NCBI GenBank assembly: GCA_900314215.1
Contig: OMUK01000057.1
Coordinates: 1-64,000, forward strand
Source: an uncultured Prevotellaceae bacterium
GTDB taxonomy: Bacteria; Bacteroidota; Bacteroidia; Bacteroidales; Muribaculaceae
Reading direction: 5' to 3'
Length of the DNA stretch: 64,000 nt
Part shown: in pieces, positions 25,387-32,481 of the stretch
How positions within the stretch are numbered: the first letter of the stretch is position 1
How the letters are laid out: each line of letters begins with the position of its first letter
The notes under the pieces: model-generated
The model's database searches: none
What the model was told of the DNA's origin: nothing
The model's input: only the letters and a program-made list of their open reading frames with translations
Position numbers and translations under genes: made by a program

Positions 25387-26583
25387 ATGTTTCGTTTGAA
25401 TCAACTATTCAGTATTGTTATTTTATTATTAATGTGTAGTGGCGGGGCTGTGTTGCAAGCAGCCGACGCTCCAGCCAAGCCTGAGTTGCGCTACTACAAC
25501 GTGATCGGCAACAGCAACATCTTCCGCTTCATCAACCGCGGCTATGGCGTGAATGAGACCGCTACGCCTTTCCAGCGCCTGCCGCGCGAGTACAAGGACA
25601 GCGTGCGCTCGGGCTTGTGGCTCGACCAGAAGATGACGGCCGGCTATGCCATTCGCTTTGCCACCCGCTCGTCGCGCATCGGCATTCGCTACCAGTTGCT
25701 CATGAACTTCGCCATGTCGCACATGGCCTATACCGGCATCAAGGGCGCCGACCTCTACGCCCTGCGCGACGACGGCGTGTGGGAGTTTGTTGCCACCAAG
25801 ATTCCCCGTGCCAAGGACTCGATACAGAGCAAAGTCTTCATCGAGCACCTCGACACCACGCGCATGCATGAGTACATGGTCTACCTGCCGCTCTACGACG
25901 GTGTGAAATGGATGGAGATAGGTGTCGACAGCGCTGCCGCCATCACGTGGCCCCAGGTCGCCAGCCCGCGCTACGGCAAGAAGCTGGTGTTTTACGGCAC
26001 CAGCATCACCCAGGGCGGCTGCGCCTCGCGCACGGGCATGGCGGGCACGAGCATCATTCAGCGCGACCTCGACGTGGAGTGTGTGAACCTGGGCTTCAGC
26101 GGCGAGGGCAGGATGGACACCTGCATGGCCCGCGCCATGGCCCGCATCCCCGATGTGGCTGCCTATATCCTCGAGCCCCTGCCCAATTGCACCAAGGCGC
26201 GCACCGATACCGTCACCTACGGTTTTGTCAACACTTTGCGCCAGCTGCGTCCCGAGGTGCCCATCTTCATGGTCGAGTGTCAAAACTTCAGCTACAACAA
26301 GTACAACACCCAGTCGCTCAGTGGTTTCACTGCTCTCAATGCCTCCTATCACCGCTGGTACTTGAAAATGAAGGCCGAGAATCCCAAGAATCTTTACTAT
26401 ATCGACAACGTCAACCTGTGGGGCCCCACCCAGGAGGGCACGGTCGATGGAGCCCATCTCACCGACTTGGGCTTCTACTTCTATGCCCACAAGATGGAGC
26501 CCTACCTCAAGGCTGTGCTTGAGGGCAAGCCAGTGCCTGGCCAGAAGAAGTGGGACAAGCCCGTGTATCAAGAAGAAAAATAG
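25387..26583 (+). CDS. SGNH/GDSL hydrolase with GxDLY N-terminal domain
   Basis: A 398-residue exported protein; I start at ATG 25387, giving a signal peptide (MFRLNQLFSIVILLLMCSGG...LQAAD), rather than the open-frame GTG at 25351. The N-terminal beta domain contains GADLYALRDDGVWEF, the GxDLY signature seen in Bacteroidota SGNH hydrolases. The catalytic part has block I YGTSITQGG with nucleophile Ser206, a glycine block GFSGEG, and the DGAH motif with Asp354 and His357. The block III Asn may lie in LEPLPNCT. It is probably a periplasmic or surface esterase acting on acylated glycans (inference). It follows the S33 peptidase gene. Confidence 0.88.
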   Translation: MFRLNQLFSIVILLLMCSGGAVLQAADAPAKPELRYYNVIGNSNIFRFINRGYGVNETATPFQRLPREYKDSVRSGLWLDQKMTAGYAIRFATRSSRIGIRYQLLMNFAMSHMAYTGIKGADLYALRDDGVWEFVATKIPRAKDSIQSKVFIEHLDTTRMHEYMVYLPLYDGVKWMEIGVDSAAAITWPQVASPRYGKKLVFYGTSITQGGCASRTGMAGTSIIQRDLDVECVNLGFSGEGRMDTCMARAMARIPDVAAYILEPLPNCTKARTDTVTYGFVNTLRQLRPEVPIFMVECQNFSYNKYNTQSLSGFTALNASYHRWYLKMKAENPKNLYYIDNVNLWGPTQEGTVDGAHLTDLGFYFYAHKMEPYLKAVLEGKPVPGQKKWDKPVYQEEK

Positions 26584-26757
26584 ACACCACAATAGAAAAA
26601 TTGCACAAAATTGAAAAAGTGTGAAAATTGGTGTTAAAAAACGTTTAAAGGGCCTCGGGGCGCAACTATTGCGCATTTATCGCTTCGTTTTTTTGCCAAA
26701 TTGGAAGGTACCGGCCTAAATTGTTATTTTTTTTACTTTTTTTAAAAGAATATTTTG

Positions 26758-26765
26758 TAAATTTG
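26758..26765 (+). promoter_or_regulatory. -7 box of the spt gene
   Basis: TAAATTTG at 26758-26765, preceded by a T-rich region without a clear TTTG. The predicted leader to the ATG at 26838 is about 68 bases. Confidence 0.55.
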
Positions 26766-26776
26766 CAGCCTGCAAC

Positions 26777-26802
26777 GGCCACAGGGTTGTGGCGCCTGTG
26801 CC
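26777..26802 (+). other. Two mutually exclusive hairpins in the spt leader
   Basis: GCCACA (26778-26783) can pair with TGTGGC (26788-26793), or CACAGG (26780-26785) can pair with CCTGTG (26795-26800), extended by GG/CC on either side. Both use the same CACA bases, so only one can form at a time. The element lies about ten bases after the predicted transcription start. Confidence 0.4.
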
Positions 26803-26837
26803 AAGGTTTATAAAAATAAAAAAGTCAAGCATCAATT

Positions 26838-28025
26838 ATGAAGCTATTACAAGCGAAGTTAGCAAAATATGACGAACCCCAGAAGGCAAAGGCCTTGGGC
26901 ATTTATCCATATTTTAGGGCTATTTCAAGCGAGCAGGATACCGAAGTGATCATGAACGGCAAAAAAGTGCTCATGTTTGGTTCCAACTGTTATTCGGGTC
27001 TGGTAAATGACAAGCGTGTTCACGAAGCCGCTATCGAGGCTATCAGGAAATATGGCACCGGCTGCGCTGGTTCGCCTTTCCTCAATGGCACACTCGACAT
27101 TCACAAGGACCTGGAGAAGAAGCTTGCTGCCTATGAGGGAAAAGAGGACGCAATGATTTATTCCACTGGTTTTGAGGTGAACCTGGGCGTGGTTTCTACC
27201 GTGACAGGTCGCGACGACTATATCCTGTGGGATGAGCAAGACCACGCCTCGATTATCGAGGGCCGCCGTCTGTCGTTCTCCAATTCGCTCAAGTATAAGC
27301 ACAACGACATGGCTTCGCTTGAGGCTCAGCTCAAGAAGTGCGACCCCGACCGCGTGAAACTCATTGTGACCGACAGCGTGTTCTCGATGGAGGGCGATGT
27401 GTGCAAGCTGCCCGACATCGTTGACCTGGCCCGCAAGTACAAGGCCAGCATCATGGTCGACGAGGCCCACGGCATTGGCGTCTTTGGCGAGGGCGGCCGC
27501 GGCGTGTGCGACCACTTCGGCTTGAAAGACGAGGTCGACATCATCATGGGCACCTTCAGCAAGTCGTTTGCCTCGCTGGGCGGCTTCATTGCTACCGACA
27601 AGATTATCACCAATTACCTGCGTCACCACTCTCGCTCCTACATATTCACCGCCAGCATCACTCCTGCCAGCACCGCAGCCGTGAGCAAGGCCATGGATAT
27701 CATGATTGCCGAGCCTGAGCGCCAGGCCCACCTGTGGGATATCACAAAATATGCACTTGAGGGCTTCCGCCAGATGGGATTCGAGATAGGCCACACCGAG
27801 ACTCCTATCATCCCCTTGTTTATTCGCGACAACAACAAGACGTTTGCGATCACCCGCGACCTGCTCAACGAGGGTATCTTTGTCAACCCTGTGGTATCAC
27901 CTGCTGTTGCGCCCAACGACACGCTCATACGCTTCAGCCTCATGGCCACCCACACCAAGGATCAAGTCACCTTTGCCCTCGACAAGATTCACAAGGTGTT
28001 CCACAACTACGGCCTCGTGAAGTAA
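26838..28025 (+). CDS. spt: Serine palmitoyltransferase
   Basis: A 395-residue PLP enzyme of the alpha-oxoamine synthase family, closest in recognisable sequence to Bacteroides serine palmitoyltransferase: IYPYFRAISSEQDTEV, LMFGSNCYSGLVND, KYGTGCAGSPFLNGTLDIH, DEAHGIGVFGEGGRG, and the PLP-lysine motif GTFSKSFAS with Lys242. It condenses serine with a long-chain acyl thioester to start sphingolipid synthesis, a trait of Bacteroidales membranes. KBL (glycine C-acetyltransferase) and BioF are relatives; the YPYFR and GCAGSPFLNGT segments favour SPT. It is monocistronic, with its own leader and a hairpin terminator. Confidence 0.88.
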   Translation: MKLLQAKLAKYDEPQKAKALGIYPYFRAISSEQDTEVIMNGKKVLMFGSNCYSGLVNDKRVHEAAIEAIRKYGTGCAGSPFLNGTLDIHKDLEKKLAAYEGKEDAMIYSTGFEVNLGVVSTVTGRDDYILWDEQDHASIIEGRRLSFSNSLKYKHNDMASLEAQLKKCDPDRVKLIVTDSVFSMEGDVCKLPDIVDLARKYKASIMVDEAHGIGVFGEGGRGVCDHFGLKDEVDIIMGTFSKSFASLGGFIATDKIITNYLRHHSRSYIFTASITPASTAAVSKAMDIMIAEPERQAHLWDITKYALEGFRQMGFEIGHTETPIIPLFIRDNNKTFAITRDLLNEGIFVNPVVSPAVAPNDTLIRFSLMATHTKDQVTFALDKIHKVFHNYGLVK

Positions 28026-28059
28026 TTTCAGAAGATTACACATTATTATATATATAGGG

Positions 28060-28096
28060 AAACCGTCAATCAAAAATTGGCGGTTTTCTTGTTTTT
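28060..28096 (+). terminator. Terminator of spt
   Basis: AAACCGTCAAT (28060-28070) pairs with ATTGGCGGTTT (28076-28086, one G-T wobble) and is followed by a T-rich tail. Confidence 0.8.
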
Positions 28097-28193
28097 GATA
28101 GGGAAATTTTCTGCCCAAAAAGTTGCACAAGATAAAAAAATAGCTTCTCCCGAATTTTTTCACACGAAACGCTTTCAACACCGTTTTTTTTAT

Positions 28194-28201
28194 TAATTTC
28201 G
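28194..28201 (+). promoter_or_regulatory. Weak -7 box before the pRiA4b ORF-3-like gene
   Basis: TAATTTCG, one mismatch from TAnnTTTG, 40 bases before the ATG at 28242. Confidence 0.35.
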
Positions 28202-28241
28202 CATCGACATTATGACAACACTGATATTTGTAATCTAAATT

Positions 28242-28799
28242 ATGATTTATAAGTTTATTGTAGGTTCAGAAGAGTCAGAGAATTTCAAGCTCGAGATTAC
28301 CATCGATTCTGGTGACTCCTTTATGAGATTAAGAAACACGATTCTCGATGCCGCTGGCTATAGCAAAGACCAGATGGACTCCTTCTACATTTGCGACGAC
28401 GAGTGGAACAAGGAGAAGGAGGTGACTGTGATGGACATGGGCTCCGACAGCGACGAGGACGTGTGGATCATGGACGAGACACCGCTCGACGAGCTCCTCG
28501 ACGACGAGGGCCAGAAGCTGAAATTTGTGTTTGACTACATGACAGAGCGCTACTTCTACATGGTGCTCAAGGAGACCATCCCCGGCAAGCACCTGCACGA
28601 CCCGTTGTGCACCCGCAAGGAGGGCAAGGCGCCACGCGAGACTGTCGACTTTGAAGAGGAGGTGAAACCCACGCCCAAGATTCCCGATGCATCCACTATC
28701 GACGACCTGGGTGAGGAGTTCTATGGCGACACCTCGTTCAACGACGATGAGCTGGGCGACCTCGATGCCTTTGAGGGCGACGAGCCAATCGAGCCCTAA
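28242..28799 (+). CDS. pRiA4b ORF-3-like protein
   Basis: A 185-residue soluble acidic protein. Residues 1 to about 125 match the plasmid pRiA4b ORF-3-like domain: an N-terminal strand (MIYKFIVGSEESENFKLEITI), a helix (FMRLRNTILDAAGYS), DSFYICDDEW, a WIMDETPLDELLDDEGQKLKFVFDY segment and YFYMVLKETIPG. The rest (about 130-185) is a low-complexity acidic tail, rich in Asp and Glu. Family members occur on plasmids and beside insertion elements, but none are seen here, and a chromosomal copy of this type is common in Bacteroidales. Function is unknown. Confidence 0.8.
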   Translation: MIYKFIVGSEESENFKLEITIDSGDSFMRLRNTILDAAGYSKDQMDSFYICDDEWNKEKEVTVMDMGSDSDEDVWIMDETPLDELLDDEGQKLKFVFDYMTERYFYMVLKETIPGKHLHDPLCTRKEGKAPRETVDFEEEVKPTPKIPDASTIDDLGEEFYGDTSFNDDELGDLDAFEGDEPIEP

Positions 28800-28856
28800 A
28801 TTTCCCCCACTAGGAAGCAAGATAGCAAAGTAATCTTTACAACGATAGAATAAAAG

Positions 28857-28900
28857 AAAGCGACCCCGCACTGTAGCGAGGCCGCTTTTATACTTTTATA
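28857..28900. terminator. Bidirectional terminator with two mismatches
   Basis: AAAGCGACCCCGC (28857-28869) pairs with GCGAGGCCGCTTT (28876-28888) apart from two mismatches, between convergent genes. Confidence 0.65.
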
Positions 28901-28922
28901 TTTGCAATCGCGCGTGCGAGGT

Positions 28923-29801
28923 TCACAGCCCCAGCTTGGCGGCTCGCTCGGCCTTGAGGTCGATGCGGCTCAGCACGATCACGATGGTGCCGTAGCGGTT
29001 GAGCAGGGCCATCTCGTTGTCGTTGATCTTTTTGCACGAGGTCGACTCTTCGAGGTTGATGAGCATCTGGGTCTCGGTGTCGATATCGTCACACTGGTTG
29101 TGCGACGACTTCAGGTCCTGAAACTCGATGGCCATCTCCTTGCGAGGGTCGATGGTGATGGTGCCGTTGATCACATTGCACTTGGTGAGGGCATTGATGG
29201 TGAGCATCTCGACGTCGATCACGAGCTTCAGGTCCTTGTCGGTCACGTTGCTGCCGCCCATCTCCTTCACGCGCCAAGCGCCGTTCAGGAAGTCCAGGTT
29301 CTGGCGACGCAGCGTCATGATCACTTGTCCCTTGCTGTTTTTCAGGTCCAGGTAATGCATGTTGTAGAGCGAGGTCATATCGTAGCTGCGCACGTCGTTG
29401 AGCGCGCGCATCACATTGCGCTCCGAGGTGGCGTTGTTGCACTTCTCGCTGGTAGCGATCAAGTCGGCAAACTCAAGGTTGCTGCCCTGCAGCTTGAAGG
29501 TGCCGTTTATTGTGTTGCACCCGTTGTTGCCATAGAGCCTGTTGCCGTTGAAGTCGAGGTAGATGTAGGGGCGCTCTTGGGTGGAGACTTCGCGCTTGCG
29601 CAGTTGTGTGATGGTCCACTCGCCATATAGTTGTTTTGCCGGGTTGGTCACCACCACGGGCTTGGGTTTTTCTTCGGGGGCGGTTTCCTCGATGGTCACC
29701 ACCTGTTTCTCATATTTTTTGTGCTTCTTCTTGCCTGCCATCGCAGTAGCAGGAGCAATGAGCAGCCCAAGTAGTATGCTTGCTATAATGAATTTTCTCA
29801 T
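28923..29801 (-). CDS. Exported protein with two META domains
   Basis: A 292-residue exported protein. The signal peptide is MRKFIIASILLGLLIAPATAMA, followed by a very basic patch (GKKKHKKYEKQ). Two META (HslJ-like) domains follow: about residues 60-165, with LYGEWTITQL, IYLDFNGNRLYGNNGCNTINGTF and MTLRRQN; and about 168-285, with LNGAWRVKEMGGSNV, TKCNVINGTI and MALLNRYGTIVIVLSR. The second copy has diverged: GNNGCN is replaced by TKCNVIN. META proteins are envelope-associated and have been linked to stress or motility in other bacteria; nothing here identifies a role. It is divergent from the DPP5-like gene. Confidence 0.85.
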   Translation of the reverse strand: MRKFIIASILLGLLIAPATAMAGKKKHKKYEKQVVTIEETAPEEKPKPVVVTNPAKQLYGEWTITQLRKREVSTQERPYIYLDFNGNRLYGNNGCNTINGTFKLQGSNLEFADLIATSEKCNNATSERNVMRALNDVRSYDMTSLYNMHYLDLKNSKGQVIMTLRRQNLDFLNGAWRVKEMGGSNVTDKDLKLVIDVEMLTINALTKCNVINGTITIDPRKEMAIEFQDLKSSHNQCDDIDTETQMLINLEESTSCKKINDNEMALLNRYGTIVIVLSRIDLKAERAAKLGL

Positions 29802-29910
29802 GCCGAAATTTTCAAAAATATGTTTTAACTTTCAAAGTTCGCAATTTTGGGTGAATTACACAAATTCATTCTATTAATTTAAGATTTAATCGCTTTTTAT
29901 CACAGCGCGT

Positions 29911-30035
29911 TATCGCAGCAGGGCCTTGGGGGAGGTTTCAAGCCCCTCACGGGCGGCCCTAGGCTGGCAGTTGACTTGTGCGCCAGCCCATATTGCCCGA
30001 TTGGCCCGTCTCGAGGCGAAATCCACGGCGCGATA
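29911..30035. other. Candidate structured element (multi-hairpin island)
   Basis: TATCGC (29911-29916) pairs with GCGATA (30030-30035), closing a region that contains AGGGCC (29920-29925) with GGCCCT (29955-29960), GGCTGGC (29962-29968) with GCCAGCC (29982-29988), and CCGT (30006-30009) with ACGG (30025-30028). The stems are nested without conflict, giving a three-arm junction about 125 nucleotides long. The flanking genes diverge, so neither needs a terminator here. A small RNA or regulatory leader is possible; the strand is undecided, and it is not a tRNA. Confidence 0.35.
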
Positions 30036-30056
30036 TCAAAGTTTCAAGGTAATAAA

Positions 30057-30088
30057 TTTGCAAGCTACCACTTAAAAAATTACTTTTG
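30057..30088 (+). promoter_or_regulatory. Consensus promoter for the DPP5-like gene
   Basis: TTTG at 30057-30060, 20 bases, then TACTTTTG at 30081-30088; 58 bases before the ATG at 30147. Confidence 0.75.
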
Positions 30089-30146
30089 CAGTAGTAACAA
30101 CACTACACAGCGATATTAATTATCAAAAGTATAAAACAATAACTTT

Positions 30147-32276
30147 ATGAAACTTTTCAAACCAGCAATTATGATGGCTTCGGCTATGGCAATGATGGCA
30201 GCGGGCGCGCCCAGCGCCAGCAGCCAGAACGTGACCGTGGCCCCGGGCGGCAAGTTTACCCCCGAGGTGCTTAATAGCTTTGGCCGTGTGAGTGACCCGC
30301 AAGTATCTCCCGACGGCAAGAAGATACTCTATGGCGTGTCGCGCGTCGACATCGCCGCCAACAAGAGCAACCGCGACCTGTGGGTGATGGATATCGACGG
30401 CAAAAATGCCACCCAGCTCACCCGCACGCCCAGCAGCGAGAGCAATGCCGTGTGGATCGATGGCGGCAAGCGCATCGCCTTTGTCTACAAGGACGACAAC
30501 GACGACAAGGCTGTGCCCCAGCTATGGGTGATGAATGCCGACGGCACTGGCCGCCAGTGTGCCTCGAGCATGGAGAAAGGCGTTGAGGGCTTTGTGATTT
30601 CGCCCGACGAGAAAAAGGTGATCATGATCTCGACCGTGAAATACGACACCCGTGCAGCCGACGTGTATCCCGACATGCCCAAGAGCGACGCCCGCATCAT
30701 CGACGACATGATGTATCGCCACTGGAACGAGTGGGTCGAGGAAGTGCCCCAACCCTGGGTGGGCGACTTCAACGGCACGCAGGTGAGCAATCTCAAGAAT
30801 GTGCTCGAGGGCACTAAGTTTGAATCGCCCATGCGCCCCTGGGGCGGCGTGGAGCAACTGGCCTGGATGCCCGACAGCAAGAGCTTCATCTATGTGTGCC
30901 GCAAGAAGACTGGCAAGGACTACGCCGTGTCGACCAATAGCGACCTCTATCTCTACGACCTGGCTACGGGTGCTACCACCAACCTCACCCAGGGTATGAT
31001 GGGCTACGACAACAATCCCGTGGTGTCGCGTAGCGGCAAGATTGCCTGGCTCTCGATGGAGCACGACGGCTATGAGGCCGACAAAAATCGCATCATGCTC
31101 ATGGATAAGCCCGGCGGCGCTCGTGTTGACCTCACGGCCAACTGGGACTACACCGTCGACGCCATCGCTTGGAGCCCCGACGAGAAATACCTCTATTTCA
31201 CTTGCCCTTATCAGGGCACCATACCCATGTTCCGCATCAATGTGGCCACCAAGAAGGTGGAGCAAATCGCCGGGGGCTGGCAAGACTACAGCGGCACCAT
31301 CCCTGTGGGCAAGGACCTCATTGTCACTACCGTGCAATCCTATAGCGCTCCTGCCGAAATTTACAGCGTGAAGATTGGTGCCAAGGCTCCCAAGAAGCTG
31401 AGCGCAGTCAACGACGAGCTGCTCGGCAGCCTCGAGCCCATCGGCTGCAAGCAGGAGTGGGTGACTACCACCGACGGCAAGAAGATGCTCACCTGGGTGG
31501 TGTTGCCTCCGGGCTTCGACGAGAGCAAGAAGTACCCCTCGATCTTCTTCTGCGAGGGTGGCCCGCAGTCGCCCCTCAGTCAGTTCTGGAGCTACCGCTG
31601 GAACATACGCATCATGGCCAACCACGGCTATGTGGTGATACTGCCCAACCGTCGCGGCATGCCCGGCTGGGGCACCGAGTGGAACGCCGAGATTTCGGGT
31701 GACTACGCCGGCCAGAACATGCAAGACTACATGGCTGCTGCCGACCACATGAAGCGCCAGCCTTATATCGACGGCGACCGCATGGGCTGCGTGGGCGCCA
31801 GCTACGGCGGCTACTCGGTCTACTGGCTGGCTGGCCACAACACCAGCAACCGCTTTGCTTGCTTCCTGGCCCACGCCGGCATCTTCGACCTGCGTGCACA
31901 GTATCTTGAGACCGAGGAAATGTGGTTTGTGAATTGGGACCTGGGCGGCGCGCCCTGGGACAAGGACAACGCCACTGCCATGCGCTCTTATCGTGACGCC
32001 GACCCCAAGAACTTTGTGCAAAACTGGAACAAGCCCATCATGGTCACCACTGGCGAGAACGACTTCCGCATCAGCTACACCCAGACCATGCAAGCCTTCA
32101 ACGCAGCCCGCCTGCGTGGCATCCCCACCCACATGGTGCTCTATCCCAGCGAGTGCCACTGGGTGACCCGCCCGCAAAACAGCATCGTGTGGCAGCGTGA
32201 GTACTTCAAGTGGCTCGACCGCTGGCTCATGCCCGATAGCGAGGCAGCCAAGCAGGCAGCCGCCCAAGGCAAGTAG
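30147..32276 (+). CDS. S9 family peptidase, DPP5-like
   Basis: A 709-residue exported serine peptidase of the prolyl oligopeptidase family. The signal peptide is MKLFKPAIMMASAMAMMAAG...ASSQ. The N-terminal beta-propeller (about 40-430) contains WD40-like blades such as VSDPQVSPDGKKILY and IAWSPDEKYLYFT. The C-terminal alpha/beta hydrolase has Ser552 in GASYGGYS, Asp639 in TGENDFRIS and His671 in SECHWV. Size, layout and export match the periplasmic dipeptidyl peptidase 5 described in Porphyromonas, which removes dipeptides from oligopeptides. It has a consensus promoter and a terminator, so it appears monocistronic. Confidence 0.92.
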   Translation: MKLFKPAIMMASAMAMMAAGAPSASSQNVTVAPGGKFTPEVLNSFGRVSDPQVSPDGKKILYGVSRVDIAANKSNRDLWVMDIDGKNATQLTRTPSSESNAVWIDGGKRIAFVYKDDNDDKAVPQLWVMNADGTGRQCASSMEKGVEGFVISPDEKKVIMISTVKYDTRAADVYPDMPKSDARIIDDMMYRHWNEWVEEVPQPWVGDFNGTQVSNLKNVLEGTKFESPMRPWGGVEQLAWMPDSKSFIYVCRKKTGKDYAVSTNSDLYLYDLATGATTNLTQGMMGYDNNPVVSRSGKIAWLSMEHDGYEADKNRIMLMDKPGGARVDLTANWDYTVDAIAWSPDEKYLYFTCPYQGTIPMFRINVATKKVEQIAGGWQDYSGTIPVGKDLIVTTVQSYSAPAEIYSVKIGAKAPKKLSAVNDELLGSLEPIGCKQEWVTTTDGKKMLTWVVLPPGFDESKKYPSIFFCEGGPQSPLSQFWSYRWNIRIMANHGYVVILPNRRGMPGWGTEWNAEISGDYAGQNMQDYMAAADHMKRQPYIDGDRMGCVGASYGGYSVYWLAGHNTSNRFACFLAHAGIFDLRAQYLETEEMWFVNWDLGGAPWDKDNATAMRSYRDADPKNFVQNWNKPIMVTTGENDFRISYTQTMQAFNAARLRGIPTHMVLYPSECHWVTRPQNSIVWQREYFKWLDRWLMPDSEAAKQAAAQGK

Positions 32277-32298
32277 CCCGCTAGCATCACCTCATCAC

Positions 32299-32345
32299 AG
32301 GCAGCATCGCGCTTTTTACCCGCAATGCTGCCTTTTTGTTTTTTT
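32299..32345 (+). terminator. Terminator of the DPP5-like gene
   Basis: AGGCAGCAT (32299-32307) pairs perfectly with ATGCTGCCT (32325-32333), followed by TTTTTGTTTTTTTC-like T-rich sequence. Confidence 0.85.
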
Positions 32346-32400
32346 CATAAACATCGCGCAGGAGCAAAAATGAGCTGCGCTGAAAATTGTGGGAAGTAAA

Positions 32401-32432
32401 TTTGGCGGTGAGAGGCCTTTGACGTAACTTTG
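32401..32432 (+). promoter_or_regulatory. Consensus promoter for uvrB
   Basis: TTTG at 32401-32404, 20 bases, then TAACTTTG at 32425-32432. An AAGGAG ribosome-binding site lies at 32471-32476, before the ATG at 32482, which is unusual for this genome, where such sites are mostly absent. Confidence 0.75.
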
Positions 32433-32481
32433 CAAGTTAGCGCTGGCGGGCACTGCGCCCGGGCGCTTTTAAGGAGAAAAT

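Larger units (their letters stand above)
29802..30146. other. Divergent spacer, 345 bases, with a GC-rich core
   Basis: No gene is visible. The flanks are AT-rich: the left flank should hold the META gene promoter, and the right flank holds the DPP5-like gene promoter at 30057-30088. Between them, about 29911-30035 is GC-rich and full of inverted repeats, described separately. Confidence 0.6.

Noticed and set aside
28242..28799. Part of a transposon, because of the pRiA4b/IS-linked family name.
   Set aside because: No transposase, terminal inverted repeats or target duplications are seen around it.
29911..30035. A tRNA gene, because of the cloverleaf-like junction.
   Set aside because: It is too long, and lacks the T-loop GTTCRAN pattern, D-loop guanines and an anticodon arm of the right size.
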